Origin: Desulfurococcaceae archaeon
GTDB taxonomy: Archaea; Thermoproteota; Thermoprotei_A; Sulfolobales; Desulfurococcaceae
Length of the DNA: 64,000 bases
Assembly: GCA_023269825.1 (NCBI GenBank)
Contig: JAGDWI010000002.1
Coordinates: 1-64,000 of the forward strand
Direction of reading: 5' to 3'
Position numbers and translations under genes: made by a program. Shown in pieces: positions 24,308-34,550 of the stretch; the first letter of the stretch is position 1; each line of letters opens with the position of its first letter. The notes beneath the pieces were generated by a model, which saw only the letters and a list, made by a program, of their open reading frames with translations, had not been told where the DNA came from and made no database searches.

Positions 24308-24718
24308 CTAGCTAATCACTCTCGGCGGGTTAGCTACCTTGAATCCTTTCTCAACAGCTACTTTATAGATTTCAATAGCCTTTTTTAAGCCAACACTGCC
24401 TCCAATGTAAACTATGTGCTTAGCTGGATTATACACACTTAGTTCCTTCACGTTGTAAACTATTACGGGTTCTAATCCCTGTGGGTGAAGTCCTCTCACT
24501 ACAGCTGGTCCACGATACCCGATCTTAACTACTGGAGGATACCCCTTTAATTGTAGGCGCATCTTGTTATCTATTCCTTTGGGTTTACGCCACTTTTGAT
24601 CATTTCTAAACTTAGGCTTCTTCCACCATAAGTATCTTAAGAACTCTGGTCTCTTACGCTTCATTTCTTCTCTCAGTTCTAAGTAATATTCAATGTCTTT
24701 ATCTTGAGTAGCACTCAT
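24308..24718 (-). CDS. rpl32e: Ribosomal protein eL32
   Basis: 136 residues: FLRYLWWKKPKFRNDQKWRK and RLQLKGYPPVVKIGYRGPAV are eL32 hallmarks, with HPQGLEPVIVYNVKEL following. The start overlaps the uL6 stop by 4 bp (ATGA). Confidence 0.95.
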   Translation of the reverse strand: MSATQDKDIEYYLELREEMKRKRPEFLRYLWWKKPKFRNDQKWRKPKGIDNKMRLQLKGYPPVVKIGYRGPAVVRGLHPQGLEPVIVYNVKELSVYNPAKHIVYIGGSVGLKKAIEIYKVAVEKGFKVANPPRVIS

Positions 24719-25269
24719 TCTATGACACCTCTTTCATAAATGTAAATACCATCTGCGAAAATTCTTCTATCGAGGTCTCTTATTTTTGTAGCTCTCTCTA
24801 GAGCAGACGCCGTGATGCCAACTTCCTCGATATCTATTCCTTCGATTATTATTTCTTGGCCTTCTACTTTAACTTTTACGTTGCCGTGTATTTTTGCTAT
24901 TCTATCAGCTTTCTCGCCTAGGAAGTTCTTTATGCGTACAATTTTGTTTTTCTCATCTACGACAACTGTGACTGGGAAGTGTGAATAAATCACTTTTAAT
25001 TTATACCTGTAACCTTTGGTTACTCCTGTAATCATGTTCCTTATGTGTGCTGCAATGGTTCCAACGAGTGCTTTCAACTTTCGATCTGCTCTGTAAGCTT
25101 CCACTATTACAGTGTTTTCTTCGACGCGAATATTGACTCCTTTAGCGTGGTTAAAATCTTTGATTAATTCGCCTTTAGGTCCTTTAACTTTTACTTGTAA
25201 ACCATTAACTTCTACTGTAACTCCGGGCGGAATAGCAACCTTTTCTAGCACTTGAAGAAGCTTCGGCAT
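24715..25269 (-). CDS. rpl6: Ribosomal protein uL6
   Basis: About 184 residues with two L6 repeats (VEVNGLQVKVKGPKGELIKD; NKIVRIKNFLGEKADRIAKI). ATG 25269 is chosen because GAGGT stands 8 bases before it; ATG 25275 is the alternative. Sits near the GTPase-associated centre of the 50S subunit. Confidence 0.95.
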   Translation of the reverse strand: MPKLLQVLEKVAIPPGVTVEVNGLQVKVKGPKGELIKDFNHAKGVNIRVEENTVIVEAYRADRKLKALVGTIAAHIRNMITGVTKGYRYKLKVIYSHFPVTVVVDEKNKIVRIKNFLGEKADRIAKIHGNVKVKVEGQEIIIEGIDIEEVGITASALERATKIRDLDRRIFADGIYIYERGVIE

Positions 25270-25281
25270 ACTCATCAACCT

Positions 25282-25683
25282 CTAATAACAGTAAGCTACT
25301 AATACTCCTCCTATTTTCCTTTGAATAGCTTCCTTATGGGATAGTACACCCTGGGGTGTTGAAACAATTAATATGCCAATGTTGTATGCTGGTAGAAACT
25401 TCCTGAGCCAGCTAGGGGGATTAACTAGGTCATTGTATTTAACGGAGAACCTTGGTTTAATAACACCAATTCTGTTTATTCTACCAAGTAGCTGTATTCT
25501 TATTTTACCCCATCTACCATCATCTATGTACTCGAATTCACCTATGTATCCTTCTCTTTGCAATACTTTGAGCACGTTTAATATTAGTTTTGAAGCAGGC
25601 CAAGTAACTACTTCTTTCTTTGCTCTCAACTCAGCGTTATAAATTGATGCAAGTGTGTTAGCAAGGGGGTCAATGGCCACCAT
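25282..25683 (-). CDS. rps8: Ribosomal protein uS8
   Basis: 133 residues, typical archaeal length: N-terminal [20 protein letters not shown] and C-terminal [20 protein letters not shown] signature that contacts the 16S central domain. ATG 25683 follows GAGGTGATATT. Confidence 0.96.
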   Translation of the reverse strand: MVAIDPLANTLASIYNAELRAKKEVVTWPASKLILNVLKVLQREGYIGEFEYIDDGRWGKIRIQLLGRINRIGVIKPRFSVKYNDLVNPPSWLRKFLPAYNIGILIVSTPQGVLSHKEAIQRKIGGVLVAYCY

Positions 25684-25694
25684 GAATATCACCT

Positions 25695-25859
25695 CTAATT
25701 ATACTTCTTGAAACCCATGGCGTAAGCTATTTCTCTAAAACACTGTCTGCAAAGGTATATTCCATATGCTTGTATAACTGCATCTTTCGCACCGCATCTT
25801 CTGCATTCCTGTACGCCGCGTCCATATTTGTCGATTTTTGGAGGCTTAAACTTCGCCAT
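25695..25859 (-). CDS. rps14: Ribosomal protein uS14 (zinc form)
   Basis: 54 residues, starting [18 protein letters not shown] and ending [13 protein letters not shown]. The zinc site is CRRCG...CRQCF (CxxC-CxxC). This short archaeal form matches in size and sits in its usual place between uL5 and uS8. Confidence 0.96.
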   Translation of the reverse strand: MAKFKPPKIDKYGRGVQECRRCGAKDAVIQAYGIYLCRQCFREIAYAMGFKKYN

Positions 25860-25868
25860 AAGCACACC

Positions 25869-26432
25869 CTAAGATTCAACTATTTCAACGTTAAAGAGTC
25901 TTTTAAGCAATATCATGGCCTCTAACTTGTTAACTCTATGTCTCCTAGGAATACTGGATCTAGCTCTTCTCCTCCTCATCACTCTGTAGCCCGGTCTCTC
26001 TATTGTAATGCAAACATCCATTCCAAATATGCCGATTTCAGGATCGTATTTAACTCCAGGTATTCTGATATGTTCTTCTATTCCGAAGCAGACGTTTCCA
26101 TTATCATCGAAACTCGACGCCTTCAATCTATATCCCACGGCATCTAGGGCTTTACGTAAGAACTCTACTGCTCTATTTTTCCTAAGCGTAATAGCGGTTG
26201 CGATGGGTTCACCTCTTCTAATACCAAACTCTTTGATTGTTTTCTTAGCTTTTCTAAATGATGGCTTTTGCCCAGTTAACTCTTCTAGAACACTTGATAT
26301 CTTCTTTAATCTTTCAAAGTCCGAGCCCACGCTTACGTTAACTGTGACTTTTACTAGTCTCGGTTTACGCATCGGGTTCTCTTCCCATTTCTTGGTAACT
26401 TCTGCTTCAACCTCCGGCGTTATAACTGGCAT
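25869..26432 (-). CDS. rpl5: Ribosomal protein uL5
   Basis: About 187 residues: KVTVNVSVGSDFERLKKISS, the KPSFRKAKKTIKEFGIRRGE core and IGIFGMDVCITIERPGYRVM near the end. Binds 5S rRNA with uL18. ATG 26432 (GGTG four bases before) lies 1 bp after the eS4 stop. Confidence 0.95.
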   Translation of the reverse strand: MPVITPEVEAEVTKKWEENPMRKPRLVKVTVNVSVGSDFERLKKISSVLEELTGQKPSFRKAKKTIKEFGIRRGEPIATAITLRKNRAVEFLRKALDAVGYRLKASSFDDNGNVCFGIEEHIRIPGVKYDPEIGIFGMDVCITIERPGYRVMRRRRARSSIPRRHRVNKLEAMILLKRLFNVEIVES

Positions 26433-26433
26433 T

Positions 26434-27195
26434 TCACCACGCACCTTCAGGCAAAGTTACTATGGGTTTATCTCTACCTATTGGAAACACGTATTCGAGA
26501 CTAGTTTGGAAGAGGTTTCCATGTTTATCCTGCAACGTGACAATGTACATTCTCCTCTTTAACGCACCTGGAATAATGTCCACTATTTTACCTACTCTGC
26601 CAACGTTTCTACCTCCAATAACTATTGCTAAAACTCCTTTCTCTAGTGGCACGTAGTCTAGTATTTTATTGTCTTCGAGCGACACTAGCACTGTTCCCAG
26701 TGTATCATAAGCGTCTTCTACCGGGTTCTTTGGGTCTGATACTTTAATCAACACGTTTCTACCGTCATGTAGGTTTAACTGTATGTGCCCATTTTTCACA
26801 GTGGTTTTATTTTCAATTCTGCATGGTTTAACTCTTGCTTCCTCCGGAGTTATCTTAACGAGCCCTAATACTTTGGTTGGAACTGGTACAACTCGGTATG
26901 TTTCACCCGTTTTTGGTATCTCAACTGTATCCATTACTCCTACAGGGTACTTATAGTTTCTTCTAATTCTTCCATCTATTTTGAAGTTTCCTTCTGCGAT
27001 TAGTCTCCTTGCTTCACGCCCTGTTTTAGCGTACTTCAACACGTCTCTTACAAGTATCAGCAATGGTATACAGCGCTCAATTGAGTGAGGTCCTGGTGAG
27101 GGTTTCACAGTCCACTTATACTCTTTTCTAAGTATGGGCCAAAAAGCTGGTGCTACTAATGCTTTCAAGTGCCTACTACTACCCATTCTCGCCAA
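26434..27195 (-). CDS. rps4e: Ribosomal protein eS4
   Basis: 253 residues: SSRHLKALVAPAFWPILRKE, an S4 RNA-binding domain (ILVRDVLKYAKTGREARRLI) and a C-terminal KOW motif (VGRVGKIVDII). Archaeal/eukaryotic-specific. TTG 27195 has GGAGGAGGTG upstream. Confidence 0.95.
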   Translation of the reverse strand: MARMGSSRHLKALVAPAFWPILRKEYKWTVKPSPGPHSIERCIPLLILVRDVLKYAKTGREARRLIAEGNFKIDGRIRRNYKYPVGVMDTVEIPKTGETYRVVPVPTKVLGLVKITPEEARVKPCRIENKTTVKNGHIQLNLHDGRNVLIKVSDPKNPVEDAYDTLGTVLVSLEDNKILDYVPLEKGVLAIVIGGRNVGRVGKIVDIIPGALKRRMYIVTLQDKHGNLFQTSLEYVFPIGRDKPIVTLPEGAW

Positions 27196-27197
27196 TA

Positions 27198-27611
27198 TTA
27201 TGCACCTCCTCCCTCAGTTGATTTTTCAGTGGTAGATGTAGAAGCGGGTTTCTTTCTCTCAATTACCTTCGTTCTATACTTATCCGAGAGATCTAATTTA
27301 ACGATCATAACTTTACTTGGATGAATAGGATAATAAACAGGTGTACCATCAGCTTTCTTCACTTGTACACCCTCAATGAATATTCTCGCACGCTTCAAAT
27401 CAACATTTACAACTTTACCTTCATGTCCCGCGAAATCTCCTCTCATAATTCTAACAACATCTCCGACTCTCACAGGTAAACGTTTAACTCCATATTTCTC
27501 TATTAGCTCCTTGGAGAGTCTTGCATTCAGCAATTTGTGCCTTAAGTGTAAGGGCATATTGTAGAGTCTTTTCCTCTGAATAGATGGTTTAGCGGAAATA
27601 TTTGAGGGCAT
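27198..27611 (-). CDS. rpl24: Ribosomal protein uL24
   Basis: 137 residues: archaeal N-terminal extension ([20 protein letters not shown]) and the KOW motif [20 protein letters not shown]. The Ser/Thr/Gly-rich tail ([14 protein letters not shown]) is unstructured. Initiates 50S assembly. Confidence 0.95.
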   Translation of the reverse strand: MPSNISAKPSIQRKRLYNMPLHLRHKLLNARLSKELIEKYGVKRLPVRVGDVVRIMRGDFAGHEGKVVNVDLKRARIFIEGVQVKKADGTPVYYPIHPSKVMIVKLDLSDKYRTKVIERKKPASTSTTEKSTEGGGA

Positions 27612-27623
27612 GTTACGACACCA

Positions 27624-28052
27624 CTACACAATTATTGAGGCTAGATTAGCTATTTGCGGCCATCTTTCAGCGGCTTCTCTAGCTATTGGGCCACGTATTT
27701 CCGTTCCTTTCGGTGTACCTTCAGGTGTTAATATAACTACCGCGTTGTCTTCGAATGCAACCCAGGTACCATCCGGTCTTCTAAACGGCCTCCTCTGCCT
27801 AACAACTATTGCTTTAAAGATCTTCTTCCTCATCTCCGGGGTGCCTTTCTTAACGCTAACAACCACTAAGTCCCCTATTCCAGCAGGTGGGACTCTCCTC
27901 AACCTACCCTTGTAACCTGGTACACCGACAATTAGTACTTCCTTGGCACCGCTATTATCGGTTGCTCTAGCTCTAGATGAAACCTGGAGACCAGTGTTCA
28001 CGCGCCTCCTAGAGTAAGCTGGTTTACCTGCTACTGCACGCTTAGCACCCAT
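27624..28052 (-). CDS. rpl14: Ribosomal protein uL14
   Basis: 142 residues: [20 protein letters not shown] and [20 protein letters not shown], then [20 protein letters not shown]. Its first base overlaps the uS17 stop (TAATG). Part of the bridge with the small subunit. Confidence 0.96.
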   Translation of the reverse strand: MGAKRAVAGKPAYSRRRVNTGLQVSSRARATDNSGAKEVLIVGVPGYKGRLRRVPPAGIGDLVVVSVKKGTPEMRKKIFKAIVVRQRRPFRRPDGTWVAFEDNAVVILTPEGTPKGTEIRGPIAREAAERWPQIANLASIIV

Positions 28053-28414
28053 TATTCGCCACCTCTCTCAGCTTTCTTAACAACTCCTAGAACCACGAAA
28101 GCTATTGTTTTGGAAAGAGGACGTGTTTCACCTATTAAGACTTCGTCTCCTTCTTTAACACTAATGCATGGAGGTAACCGTGCGTGAATATTCTTTTTTC
28201 TACGCTCGTACCTCATGTATTTTGGTACATATTGCAGATACTCGTGTCTAACTACAATAGCTCTACTCGTTTTCTTTTTAACTACAATACCTCTCAGTAA
28301 TGTTCCTCTAACTTTTAGGTGACCGTGCCATGGGCACTTTGGATCACTACATGTTTTCTCGGGCGGATTCACGCCTGGAATACCAATGTTTTTAACACTA
28401 CTATCCGTGCTCAA
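28052..28414 (-). CDS. rps17: Ribosomal protein uS17
   Basis: 120 residues: archaeal Cys/His-containing N-terminus ([16 protein letters not shown]) and the OB-fold with [20 protein letters not shown] and [15 protein letters not shown]. Start overlaps the Rpp29 gene stop by 4 bp. Confidence 0.95.
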   Translation of the reverse strand: MSTDSSVKNIGIPGVNPPEKTCSDPKCPWHGHLKVRGTLLRGIVVKKKTSRAIVVRHEYLQYVPKYMRYERRKKNIHARLPPCISVKEGDEVLIGETRPLSKTIAFVVLGVVKKAERGGE

Positions 28415-28713
28415 ATTAATCCACCTTTAACTGTAAGCAGTTTCTTAAGTCTATCCCATGGTCTCCCAATTATATCAACGCCCTTTATAATTACTTTTTC
28501 TCTATTAGGGAGCGTGAATTCGAATACTCCATTTGCCTTAAAAATCCTTATTCTCCTATGATCATTAAGCTCTATAACCAGGGTTTTTAGGGTTTCATCC
28601 ACCACGGTTCCTTCTACTCCAATTAGAGTTGGATCCGTATATTGAAGAATCTTGATCTTTAAACCAATGAGTTCGTGGTAATATATGTTCTTCTTATTAA
28701 TATAGGTGTTCAA
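28411..28713 (-). CDS. rnp1: RNase P protein subunit Rpp29 (component 1)
   Basis: 100 residues with the Sm-like Rpp29/Pop4 fold: HELIGLKIKILQYTDPTLIG, then VEGTVVDETLKTLVIEL and FEFTLPNREKVIIKGVDIIG. It supports the specificity of RNase P RNA in tRNA 5' maturation. Its place between uL29 and uS17 is a conserved archaeal arrangement; both borders are tight (2-bp gap, 4-bp overlap). Confidence 0.92.
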   Translation of the reverse strand: MNTYINKKNIYYHELIGLKIKILQYTDPTLIGVEGTVVDETLKTLVIELNDHRRIRIFKANGVFEFTLPNREKVIIKGVDIIGRPWDRLKKLLTVKGGLI

Positions 28714-28715
28714 AG

Positions 28716-28910
28716 CTAAGCTCTCCTTTTCTCCTCATTTATAACAGTTAATATACGTGCAATATCTCTCCGAATATTTCTTATTCTAGCAGTATCTTTC
28801 AATAGCCCCATTTTTGCTTGTAATCTGAGTTTAATTAACTCGGCTCTAGCTTCTTCGAGTTTCTTTAACCTATCCTCCATGCTCATTTTTCTTACTTCAT
28901 CAGCCTTCAA
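28716..28910 (-). CDS. rpl29: Ribosomal protein uL29
   Basis: 64 residues, two antiparallel helices (EDRLKKLEEARAELIKLRLQ; LKDTARIRNIRRDIARILTV). Overlaps the uS3 stop by 4 bp. Located at the exit tunnel, where SRP docks. Confidence 0.95.
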   Translation of the reverse strand: MKADEVRKMSMEDRLKKLEEARAELIKLRLQAKMGLLKDTARIRNIRRDIARILTVINEEKRRA

Positions 28911-29566
28911 CTACCAACACCTAGGTCTTGTTTTAACTTATCGATCTCAGCTTGCGGGATCTCCTTTATTTCAACCTGATCGGGTAACCTTATACCAGGT
29001 TTAACTATTACTACTTCGACGCCGAAGATACCTGGTTTAAGTAAAGCTTTAGCTACAGCTCTGTCAATTATGTAATCGACTGGGTCTCCCGCCTTATACA
29101 CTTTCCCCGCTTTAAGTTTCTCGTATGCAGCTCTTTCTCCGCGTAGTTTACCACTTATAGTTATTTCAACACCTATAGCTCCAGCCTCCATTACTCTTCT
29201 GATCATGAACATTATTACTCTACGGAACGGTATCCCTTTCTCCAGTGCTCTAACTATTCTAAACGCGACTACTCTAGCGTTGAGCTCTGGATCCGTGACA
29301 GGTGAAACCGTTATATTTACGTTTTCTAAGCCGAATCTCGTTTGCATTATTGTAGCTACTTTCTTTAAGATTACTCCTCCCCTACCGATCAACCTGCCAG
29401 GGTACTCAGCGTATACGACCACTCTATGCCCGAGAGGAGTCTTATAGAGCTCTACGTCGGCGTACCCTGCGTCCTTAAAGTAATTAGCTAAAAATTCATC
29501 TACCATAACTTTCTTTAAACCATAAGATAAGAAATACTCTTTTATTCGAGGCCCTATTCCAACCAT
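28907..29566 (-). CDS. rps3: Ribosomal protein uS3
   Basis: 219 residues: KH domain (TPLGHRVVVYAEYPGRLIGR GG) followed by the S3 C-terminal domain (EAGAIGVEITISGKLRGERA). mRNA-entry protein of the 30S. One bp after uL22. Confidence 0.96.
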   Translation of the reverse strand: MVGIGPRIKEYFLSYGLKKVMVDEFLANYFKDAGYADVELYKTPLGHRVVVYAEYPGRLIGRGGVILKKVATIMQTRFGLENVNITVSPVTDPELNARVVAFRIVRALEKGIPFRRVIMFMIRRVMEAGAIGVEITISGKLRGERAAYEKLKAGKVYKAGDPVDYIIDRAVAKALLKPGIFGVEVVIVKPGIRLPDQVEIKEIPQAEIDKLKQDLGVGS

Positions 29567-29567
29567 G

Positions 29568-30041
29568 TTATCCTACCTCTTTCACTATTACTTCGAGATT
29601 AGACATTCTTCTAAATTTAGGTGTAGCTCGTCCAAAAGCCCTGGGCATATATCTCTTCAACGTAATACCCTTATGTGCAGCCACGTGAACTATTATGAGT
29701 TTACCTGGATCTAACCCCTTATTCTCTGCATTCGCTCGAACGTTTCTAAGTACCTCGAGAGCATACTTGGCTCCCTTCACCGGGTACCTACCGGCTGGCC
29801 ATTTAAACCTATCCGCTAATCCTCGTTTATGGCTCACTTTACCATGATATCTTCTAAAGGGTACTGGTTGTTTTAGTTTAACTACGTCTTCTAGAAACTT
29901 GATCGCTGAATCCAGCTTCATGCCTTTAATAGTTTTAGCGATTTCCCGCATGTACTTAATTGATACTGGTATATCGTATCTAACGGCTTTAGCTATTTTT
30001 GATTCATCTTCCAATTTAACGGAGTAGTGCCATGTAGGCAT
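29568..30041 (-). CDS. rpl22: Ribosomal protein uL22
   Basis: 157 residues, archaeal uL22: RYHGKVSHKRGLADRFKWPA GRYP, the NAENKGLDPGKLIIVHVAAH region and the exit-tunnel loop with KRYMPRAFGRATPKFRR. Confidence 0.96.
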   Translation of the reverse strand: MPTWHYSVKLEDESKIAKAVRYDIPVSIKYMREIAKTIKGMKLDSAIKFLEDVVKLKQPVPFRRYHGKVSHKRGLADRFKWPAGRYPVKGAKYALEVLRNVRANAENKGLDPGKLIIVHVAAHKGITLKRYMPRAFGRATPKFRRMSNLEVIVKEVG

Positions 30042-30051
30042 TCAACAACAC

Positions 30052-30504
30052 CTACTTCACTGCGACGAATCTACTGCCCTTAGTTGCCTTGAGTCCAGGT
30101 TCTCCATGAGTAACTTTCTTAGTTGATGGACTAAACTCCCCTAAGCGGTGTCCAATCATCTCAGGAGTTACTTTGACCTGGACATACTCTTTCCCATTGT
30201 ACACAGCGAAAGTTAAACCAACCATTTCCGGTAAGATAATCATGTCCCTTACATGTGTTTTAATGACCGCTTTCTTAGCTAACTCAGGGTTTTTAATGAT
30301 CTCTCTTACCTTAGCTAATAACTTGATCTGAGCTTTCGTAAACCCTCTCTGTAAACTACGTCTCTGCCTTGCTGGGAGTAATTGCGCGAACTCGTCGAGA
30401 GACATATTTAGTAATTCCTCTAGAGTTTTACCTCTATACTTAAATTTCCTCCAATCTGGCGGCATATCTTGCAAATGCGGCGGTAAATTAAATGCCTGCG
30501 TCAA
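30052..30504 (-). CDS. rps19: Ribosomal protein uS19
   Basis: About 150 residues: [31 protein letters not shown] and the C-terminal [20 protein letters not shown] signature. TTG 30504 is preferred because AGGTGGGA is 3 bases upstream; the frame to 30543 has no such site and ATG 30465 is the alternative. Confidence 0.94.
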   Translation of the reverse strand: MTQAFNLPPHLQDMPPDWRKFKYRGKTLEELLNMSLDEFAQLLPARQRRSLQRGFTKAQIKLLAKVREIIKNPELAKKAVIKTHVRDMIILPEMVGLTFAVYNGKEYVQVKVTPEMIGHRLGEFSPSTKKVTHGEPGLKATKGSRFVAVK

Positions 30505-30578
30505 GTTCCCACCTATATGTAAGCATGCCTTCGCATATAACACTATTTAAAATCCTAAAAAACTTGACTGAGTGCATG

Positions 30579-31295
30579 CTACTTACCTTTTCTACGACCC
30601 GTTCTCCTAGCGGCGATGTGGCCTACTTTGCGGCCTGGCGGCGTTGTTCTAGCCACTGTTGTTGGTCTTCCAACGTGTCTACCACCACCATGTGGGTGTG
30701 TTACTGGGTTCATTGCTAAGCCACGGACTCTGGGCCACCAGTAACTCTTAGCTTTCCACTTGTAGTAGGATGCACCTGCTTTTAACAACGGTTTTTCTAG
30801 TCTTCCTCCTCCAGCAATAACACCTATAGTTGCCCGAGCTCTACTAGATACTTCTAGTACTTTTCCACTGGGTAACTGTATTTTAACTTTATCTCCTGCT
30901 TTTCCGAGTATTATTGCGTAAGCTCCACTTGATCTAGCGTACCTCCCGCCATCCCCTGGGTTTTTCTCGATATTGGCAACTTGTGTTCCCTCGGGGATAG
31001 CTCCAAGCGGTAGGATATTACCATTAGCTACACTAGCGTTTGGCCCAATGTATATTGTTTGCCCAACATACATTCCCTCAACGGATGGAACATAGAAGAC
31101 TTGCCCTGTCTCCAGTTCTATTTCTGCTAGTGGAACCCATCTCCCAGGGTCATGCACTAAGTCAACTACAACTCCTCTATAAGTCTTATCCGGATCAAGC
31201 GAAGGGTATTTCGCTGGAGCTATGTGAATATGGTCAGGTGTTCTCCACGTTGGAGATCCTTTTCCGCGTCTTTGAACAATTATCCTCTTACCCAT
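30579..31295 (-). CDS. rpl2: Ribosomal protein uL2
   Basis: About 238 residues: GKRIIVQRRGKGSPTWRTPD at the N-terminus and the peptidyl-transferase-proximal GLAMNPVTHPHGGGRHVGRP loop. ATG 31295; the ribosome-binding sequence AGGTGTTAGGT upstream happens to match the arm of the dyad repeats near the element, by chance. Confidence 0.96.
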   Translation of the reverse strand: MGKRIIVQRRGKGSPTWRTPDHIHIAPAKYPSLDPDKTYRGVVVDLVHDPGRWVPLAEIELETGQVFYVPSVEGMYVGQTIYIGPNASVANGNILPLGAIPEGTQVANIEKNPGDGGRYARSSGAYAIILGKAGDKVKIQLPSGKVLEVSSRARATIGVIAGGGRLEKPLLKAGASYYKWKAKSYWWPRVRGLAMNPVTHPHGGGRHVGRPTTVARTTPPGRKVGHIAARRTGRRKGK

Positions 31296-31307
31296 ACCTA
31301 ACACCTA

Positions 31308-31583
31308 TCACATTATACCAAGCCTAGTTGCTACGTCTGTAGCTTTGTATTCTGGTGAGAGCTTAACGTAAGCTTTCTTCTCGCCTTTGGGTGTAATAAG
31401 TGTTCTTACTTCATCTACTTTAACGCTGAACAAGTACTCGATGGCTCTTTTAATATCGTGTTTAGTTGCATTAATATCTACGATGAAAGTCAAAGTGTTT
31501 TGTTTATCGATAAGTACTAGTGCTTTCTCGCTCTGAACAGGTCTCAAAATTACTTTAGTTAAGCGTTCAACATCCTCGCTCAT
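31308..31583 (-). CDS. rpl23: Ribosomal protein uL23
   Basis: 91 residues: [20 protein letters not shown] and [22 protein letters not shown]. Exit-tunnel SRP/insertase docking protein. Overlaps the uL4 stop by 4 bp. Confidence 0.96.
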   Translation of the reverse strand: MSEDVERLTKVILRPVQSEKALVLIDKQNTLTFIVDINATKHDIKRAIEYLFSVKVDEVRTLITPKGEKKAYVKLSPEYKATDVATRLGIM

Positions 31584-32407
31584 AGATAAATCACCTTGTA
31601 CTTATCGATAACCTCGTTTAAGGCGCTTCTAGATATAACCATTAATCGACCTGGTACTCCTCCAGGAGCTAAGTGTAATATGCTTAAGTTACTGGGTGTA
31701 GCTACATCTACACCAGGCAAGTTCCTTACGGCCTTAGCGAACGGTTTATCGTAGCTTGATAAAACAAAAAGCACGCTTCTAGGTTCAATGTATCTTCTAC
31801 CGCGCATTTTACCTCTACCTGCTCTTATTCTTATTCTCCTATAGCTTCTCTCTATATCGCTCCACACACCTATTTTTTCGAGAAACTCCTTGACTTCCCT
31901 TGTTTTAGAGTACTGGTTTTCAGCGTCATCAACTATTATTACAGGTAATTTATCCACGGTGAAAACGTGGCCTCTCTCCCTCACTAGATCTACTCTTGAT
32001 GTAGCTGCAAGAGCTGATATTAACGCGATAACGCGCTCATTCTTGTTTACCTCTTCATGTATTCTTCTATCAGGTCTCGGTGGGAATGCTATGTGCCCTT
32101 TCCTCGTTGAGACAACGAACCTAGCGGTTCCATTCGGTAATCGTGGAACTCTAGCTAAACCGTACCCAACTCCCCAGTACTTAGCTGTAGTTCTTTTACC
32201 AGCTAATGGGTCTCTGCCCTTTGGTTGCAGCATGGCTGTAAACGCGGATAAAAACGCTCTATTAATAATGTCTTTTCTTATTGGATAATAGAATAGCTCA
32301 GGTAACTCTAATTCACTCACTTTTTCACCATTAACATCGTAGAGATATGCTACCAACTTCATGTTTTCTAAGCGTGGATCTCGAATACTTACAAGAGCTC
32401 TAGTCAT
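31580..32407 (-). CDS. rpl4: Ribosomal protein uL4
   Basis: About 275 residues: archaeal uL4 with the tunnel loop [20 protein letters not shown] and the C-terminal [23 protein letters not shown] 32407 has AAGGTG inside the end of the uL3 gene, so translation of the two is probably linked; 4 bp separate them. Confidence 0.95.
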   Translation of the reverse strand: MTRALVSIRDPRLENMKLVAYLYDVNGEKVSELELPELFYYPIRKDIINRAFLSAFTAMLQPKGRDPLAGKRTTAKYWGVGYGLARVPRLPNGTARFVVSTRKGHIAFPPRPDRRIHEEVNKNERVIALISALAATSRVDLVRERGHVFTVDKLPVIIVDDAENQYSKTREVKEFLEKIGVWSDIERSYRRIRIRAGRGKMRGRRYIEPRSVLFVLSSYDKPFAKAVRNLPGVDVATPSNLSILHLAPGGVPGRLMVISRSALNEVIDKYKVIYL

Positions 32408-32411
32408 GTCT

Positions 32412-33602
32412 TCACACACCTTGCTTGCTTTCAAGACTTAGAAACGCTATTTTCGGAGCTGAGAATGGAAGCCACTTCAACAGAGGCCTAATAGGGTGCC
32501 TTAACACTAACAATCTCTTATCTGGGCCTATTGTAGTGCCTTTCAGCAAGATGTATGGGCCATATATTAAGCCATAGTTTAAGAAGCCTCCTTTAACTAC
32601 TACTTCGAGGCCGTTTAACCCTATTTTCAGTATTCTCTTATTATACTCTGTTCTTCTATGGAACCCCATTTGACCAGCTTGAGGAGGCTCGCTCATAGAA
32701 TACGTGAAAGCGGGTCCACGTGTTCCTATTTTTCTGCTTCCTTTTCTATGTTTATGCCATCTCGGTAATTCTTTAACTCCGAATCTCTTGATTACACCTT
32801 GGAACCCATGCCCCTTAGTGACTCCTATTACGTCTACGAATTGACCTTCCATGAACACGTCGCTTGGAGTTAAAAATGAGCCGAGTATAGACTTCGCATA
32901 CTCTATTTTCTCACTCATGCTTTTACCGTGTATTTTAATTTCAAGTATCTCAACTTTCTTCTTACCGATCCCGGATAGAATTGGAATAGTTGTAACCAGT
33001 GCACGCACGTCTTCAATGTCTCCACTGAGTACTTTTTTGTATTCATCCTCGCTTGATTCAGCGACGAACTTGAAACCATATTCTCCACTTGGATCTGGTT
33101 TAACTAACCCGTGATTAGCTTTTCTCAAGCCTAGAAGATACTTTCGTACAACTTCCTTTTGTTCAAGGTTCCACAAGGGGTTGTTCGCGTAGAGTTCGCT
33201 AGCTTTTAGAACAGCGTTTATAGGGTTAGACCATACTTCTCCAATGGTTTTCAAGTAACCATCATGATCCCGCGTATAGGTTCTAATACCTATGACGACT
33301 ACTGGTGGAGCATCTAGAACTGTAACTGGAGCAAACACTTCTTTTCCAGTGAGCGGTGTACCAGGTCTATCTTCAACTATAATAGCGTGAGTCATACCGG
33401 CTTTATAAACAGGGTAACCCAGTAAGACGGGCTTGGAGACTACTCCTTTACCTGAAGCTTCTGACCCATACTTATCTAATACTAGGTCAAACCAACTCTT
33501 CTCAGGCCATGATTTTATCCTGGGCGTTAGATCCTCAGCTCTCTTCCTGGGTCTTACTCCAAGGCTTCCATGTCGTGGCGCACTAAGTTTTCTATGACCC
33601 AA
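32412..33602 (-). CDS. rpl3: Ribosomal protein uL3
   Basis: 396 residues, somewhat longer than the usual 340-370 of archaeal uL3. Begins [20 protein letters not shown] and contains [20 protein letters not shown], the loop reaching the peptidyl transferase centre. TTG start after AGGTG. First gene of the ribosomal string; a TATA-like box lies about 75 bp upstream. Confidence 0.95.
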   Translation of the reverse strand: MGHRKLSAPRHGSLGVRPRKRAEDLTPRIKSWPEKSWFDLVLDKYGSEASGKGVVSKPVLLGYPVYKAGMTHAIIVEDRPGTPLTGKEVFAPVTVLDAPPVVVIGIRTYTRDHDGYLKTIGEVWSNPINAVLKASELYANNPLWNLEQKEVVRKYLLGLRKANHGLVKPDPSGEYGFKFVAESSEDEYKKVLSGDIEDVRALVTTIPILSGIGKKKVEILEIKIHGKSMSEKIEYAKSILGSFLTPSDVFMEGQFVDVIGVTKGHGFQGVIKRFGVKELPRWHKHRKGSRKIGTRGPAFTYSMSEPPQAGQMGFHRRTEYNKRILKIGLNGLEVVVKGGFLNYGLIYGPYILLKGTTIGPDKRLLVLRHPIRPLLKWLPFSAPKIAFLSLESKQGV

Positions 33603-33672
33603 ACTTCTTCACCTTTTATTTTTCATATATGTAAGCACTTTACTAGTGCTCTATTTAGTCTAGTCTTATAGG

Positions 33673-33684
33673 TTTTTATATTTC
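33673..33684 (-). promoter_or_regulatory. Probable promoter of the uL3 ribosomal operon
   Basis: On the minus strand GTTGAAATATAAAAACC combines a BRE-like purine stretch with a TATA box, about 75 bp before the uL3 start. The predicted RNA start near 33650 leaves a leader of about 50 nt with AGGTG. It is the only clear TATA box between the SPOUT gene and uL3. Confidence 0.45.
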
Positions 33685-33700
33685 AACCAGCTTATTTGAA

Positions 33701-34540
33701 TCACAGACCCCTTAAAAAAGCATTTACGATTCCAAGAGTAATGATGACGGCTTCCTCTGTTCTAACGGAAACAACTTTTTGGCGTGGAATAGTGTTCCAA
33801 ACAAAGTCTACGTGCTTCTTGAGATCAAAGCTTTCTTGACTAGATATCTCGAATAAATCGTGTTTTGGACCACCAAATAATAGAGTAATAATACTTCCAC
33901 GCATTGATTCAACCACTTCCTTCTCTGGGTATACACCGCTCTTATCAGTTGCTACCATGAACCTGGTATTATATCGATACTTTTCAATTGCCTCCTTTAA
34001 GCTATTAGTGAAGGAAAGCCGGGGCCCCATGTAAACTGGTGTTTCTAAGCATTCCACGGTGTGTTTTTCAACGTCCTTGACGCGAACAGGAATCAAACCA
34101 GTTTTACTACACTCATTAATCACAGAGTAAGCGACGCTATCACCTATTAAAGCCTTCAGTTTTTCACTAGTACTCCTATAGACATAACCTATTCTGAGCT
34201 CACTTCTCTGAGGCCTCCTGCTGACATTGAAAACCCCTAATCTTATCGGTGGAAGCATGCCAACATACTTTAACGCTGGGTTTCTCGGGATAAGTCTTCT
34301 ACGTAGGTATGGTGGAGTGAAGAAGTATTTCCAGTGTTCTTCTATGAGGGCCTTATGCTCTGTGAACTCCTCGAGACTAGTTGATGGTTCTCTATAGAAA
34401 ACTACTTCATATACACCAAATATTGATGTCCAGCGAGCAACTTGGTGTATCCTAATAGATTTAAGTGCTAAGTGGTGTTCGACACTGAGAATACTTGTCG
34501 GTAAAATAACTCTTAAAAAAGTTTCTAATTCAGTGTACAT
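33701..34540 (-). CDS. SPOUT-class RNA methyltransferase (COG2106 type)
   Basis: 279 residues. Split SPOUT fold with an internal OB-like insert (FNVSRRPQRSELRIGYVY...), and the trefoil-knot strand FMVATDKSGVYPEKEV followed by SIITLLFGGPKHDLFEI, where the GGP-type loop binds SAM. It belongs to the archaeal/eukaryotic family next to uL3 in many archaea (human relative SPOUT1/C9orf114). It is followed by the uL3 cluster and is likely a ribosomal or rRNA modification enzyme; substrate uncertain. Confidence 0.82.
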   Translation of the reverse strand: MYTELETFLRVILPTSILSVEHHLALKSIRIHQVARWTSIFGVYEVVFYREPSTSLEEFTEHKALIEEHWKYFFTPPYLRRRLIPRNPALKYVGMLPPIRLGVFNVSRRPQRSELRIGYVYRSTSEKLKALIGDSVAYSVINECSKTGLIPVRVKDVEKHTVECLETPVYMGPRLSFTNSLKEAIEKYRYNTRFMVATDKSGVYPEKEVVESMRGSIITLLFGGPKHDLFEISSQESFDLKKHVDFVWNTIPRQKVVSVRTEEAVIITLGIVNAFLRGL

Positions 34541-34550
34541 TAGTTACACA

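Noticed and set aside
31290-31304. Another copy of the dyad arm (AGGTGTTAGGT) before uL2
   Set aside because: It is a single arm that works as ribosome-binding site; no inverted partner at 17 nt.
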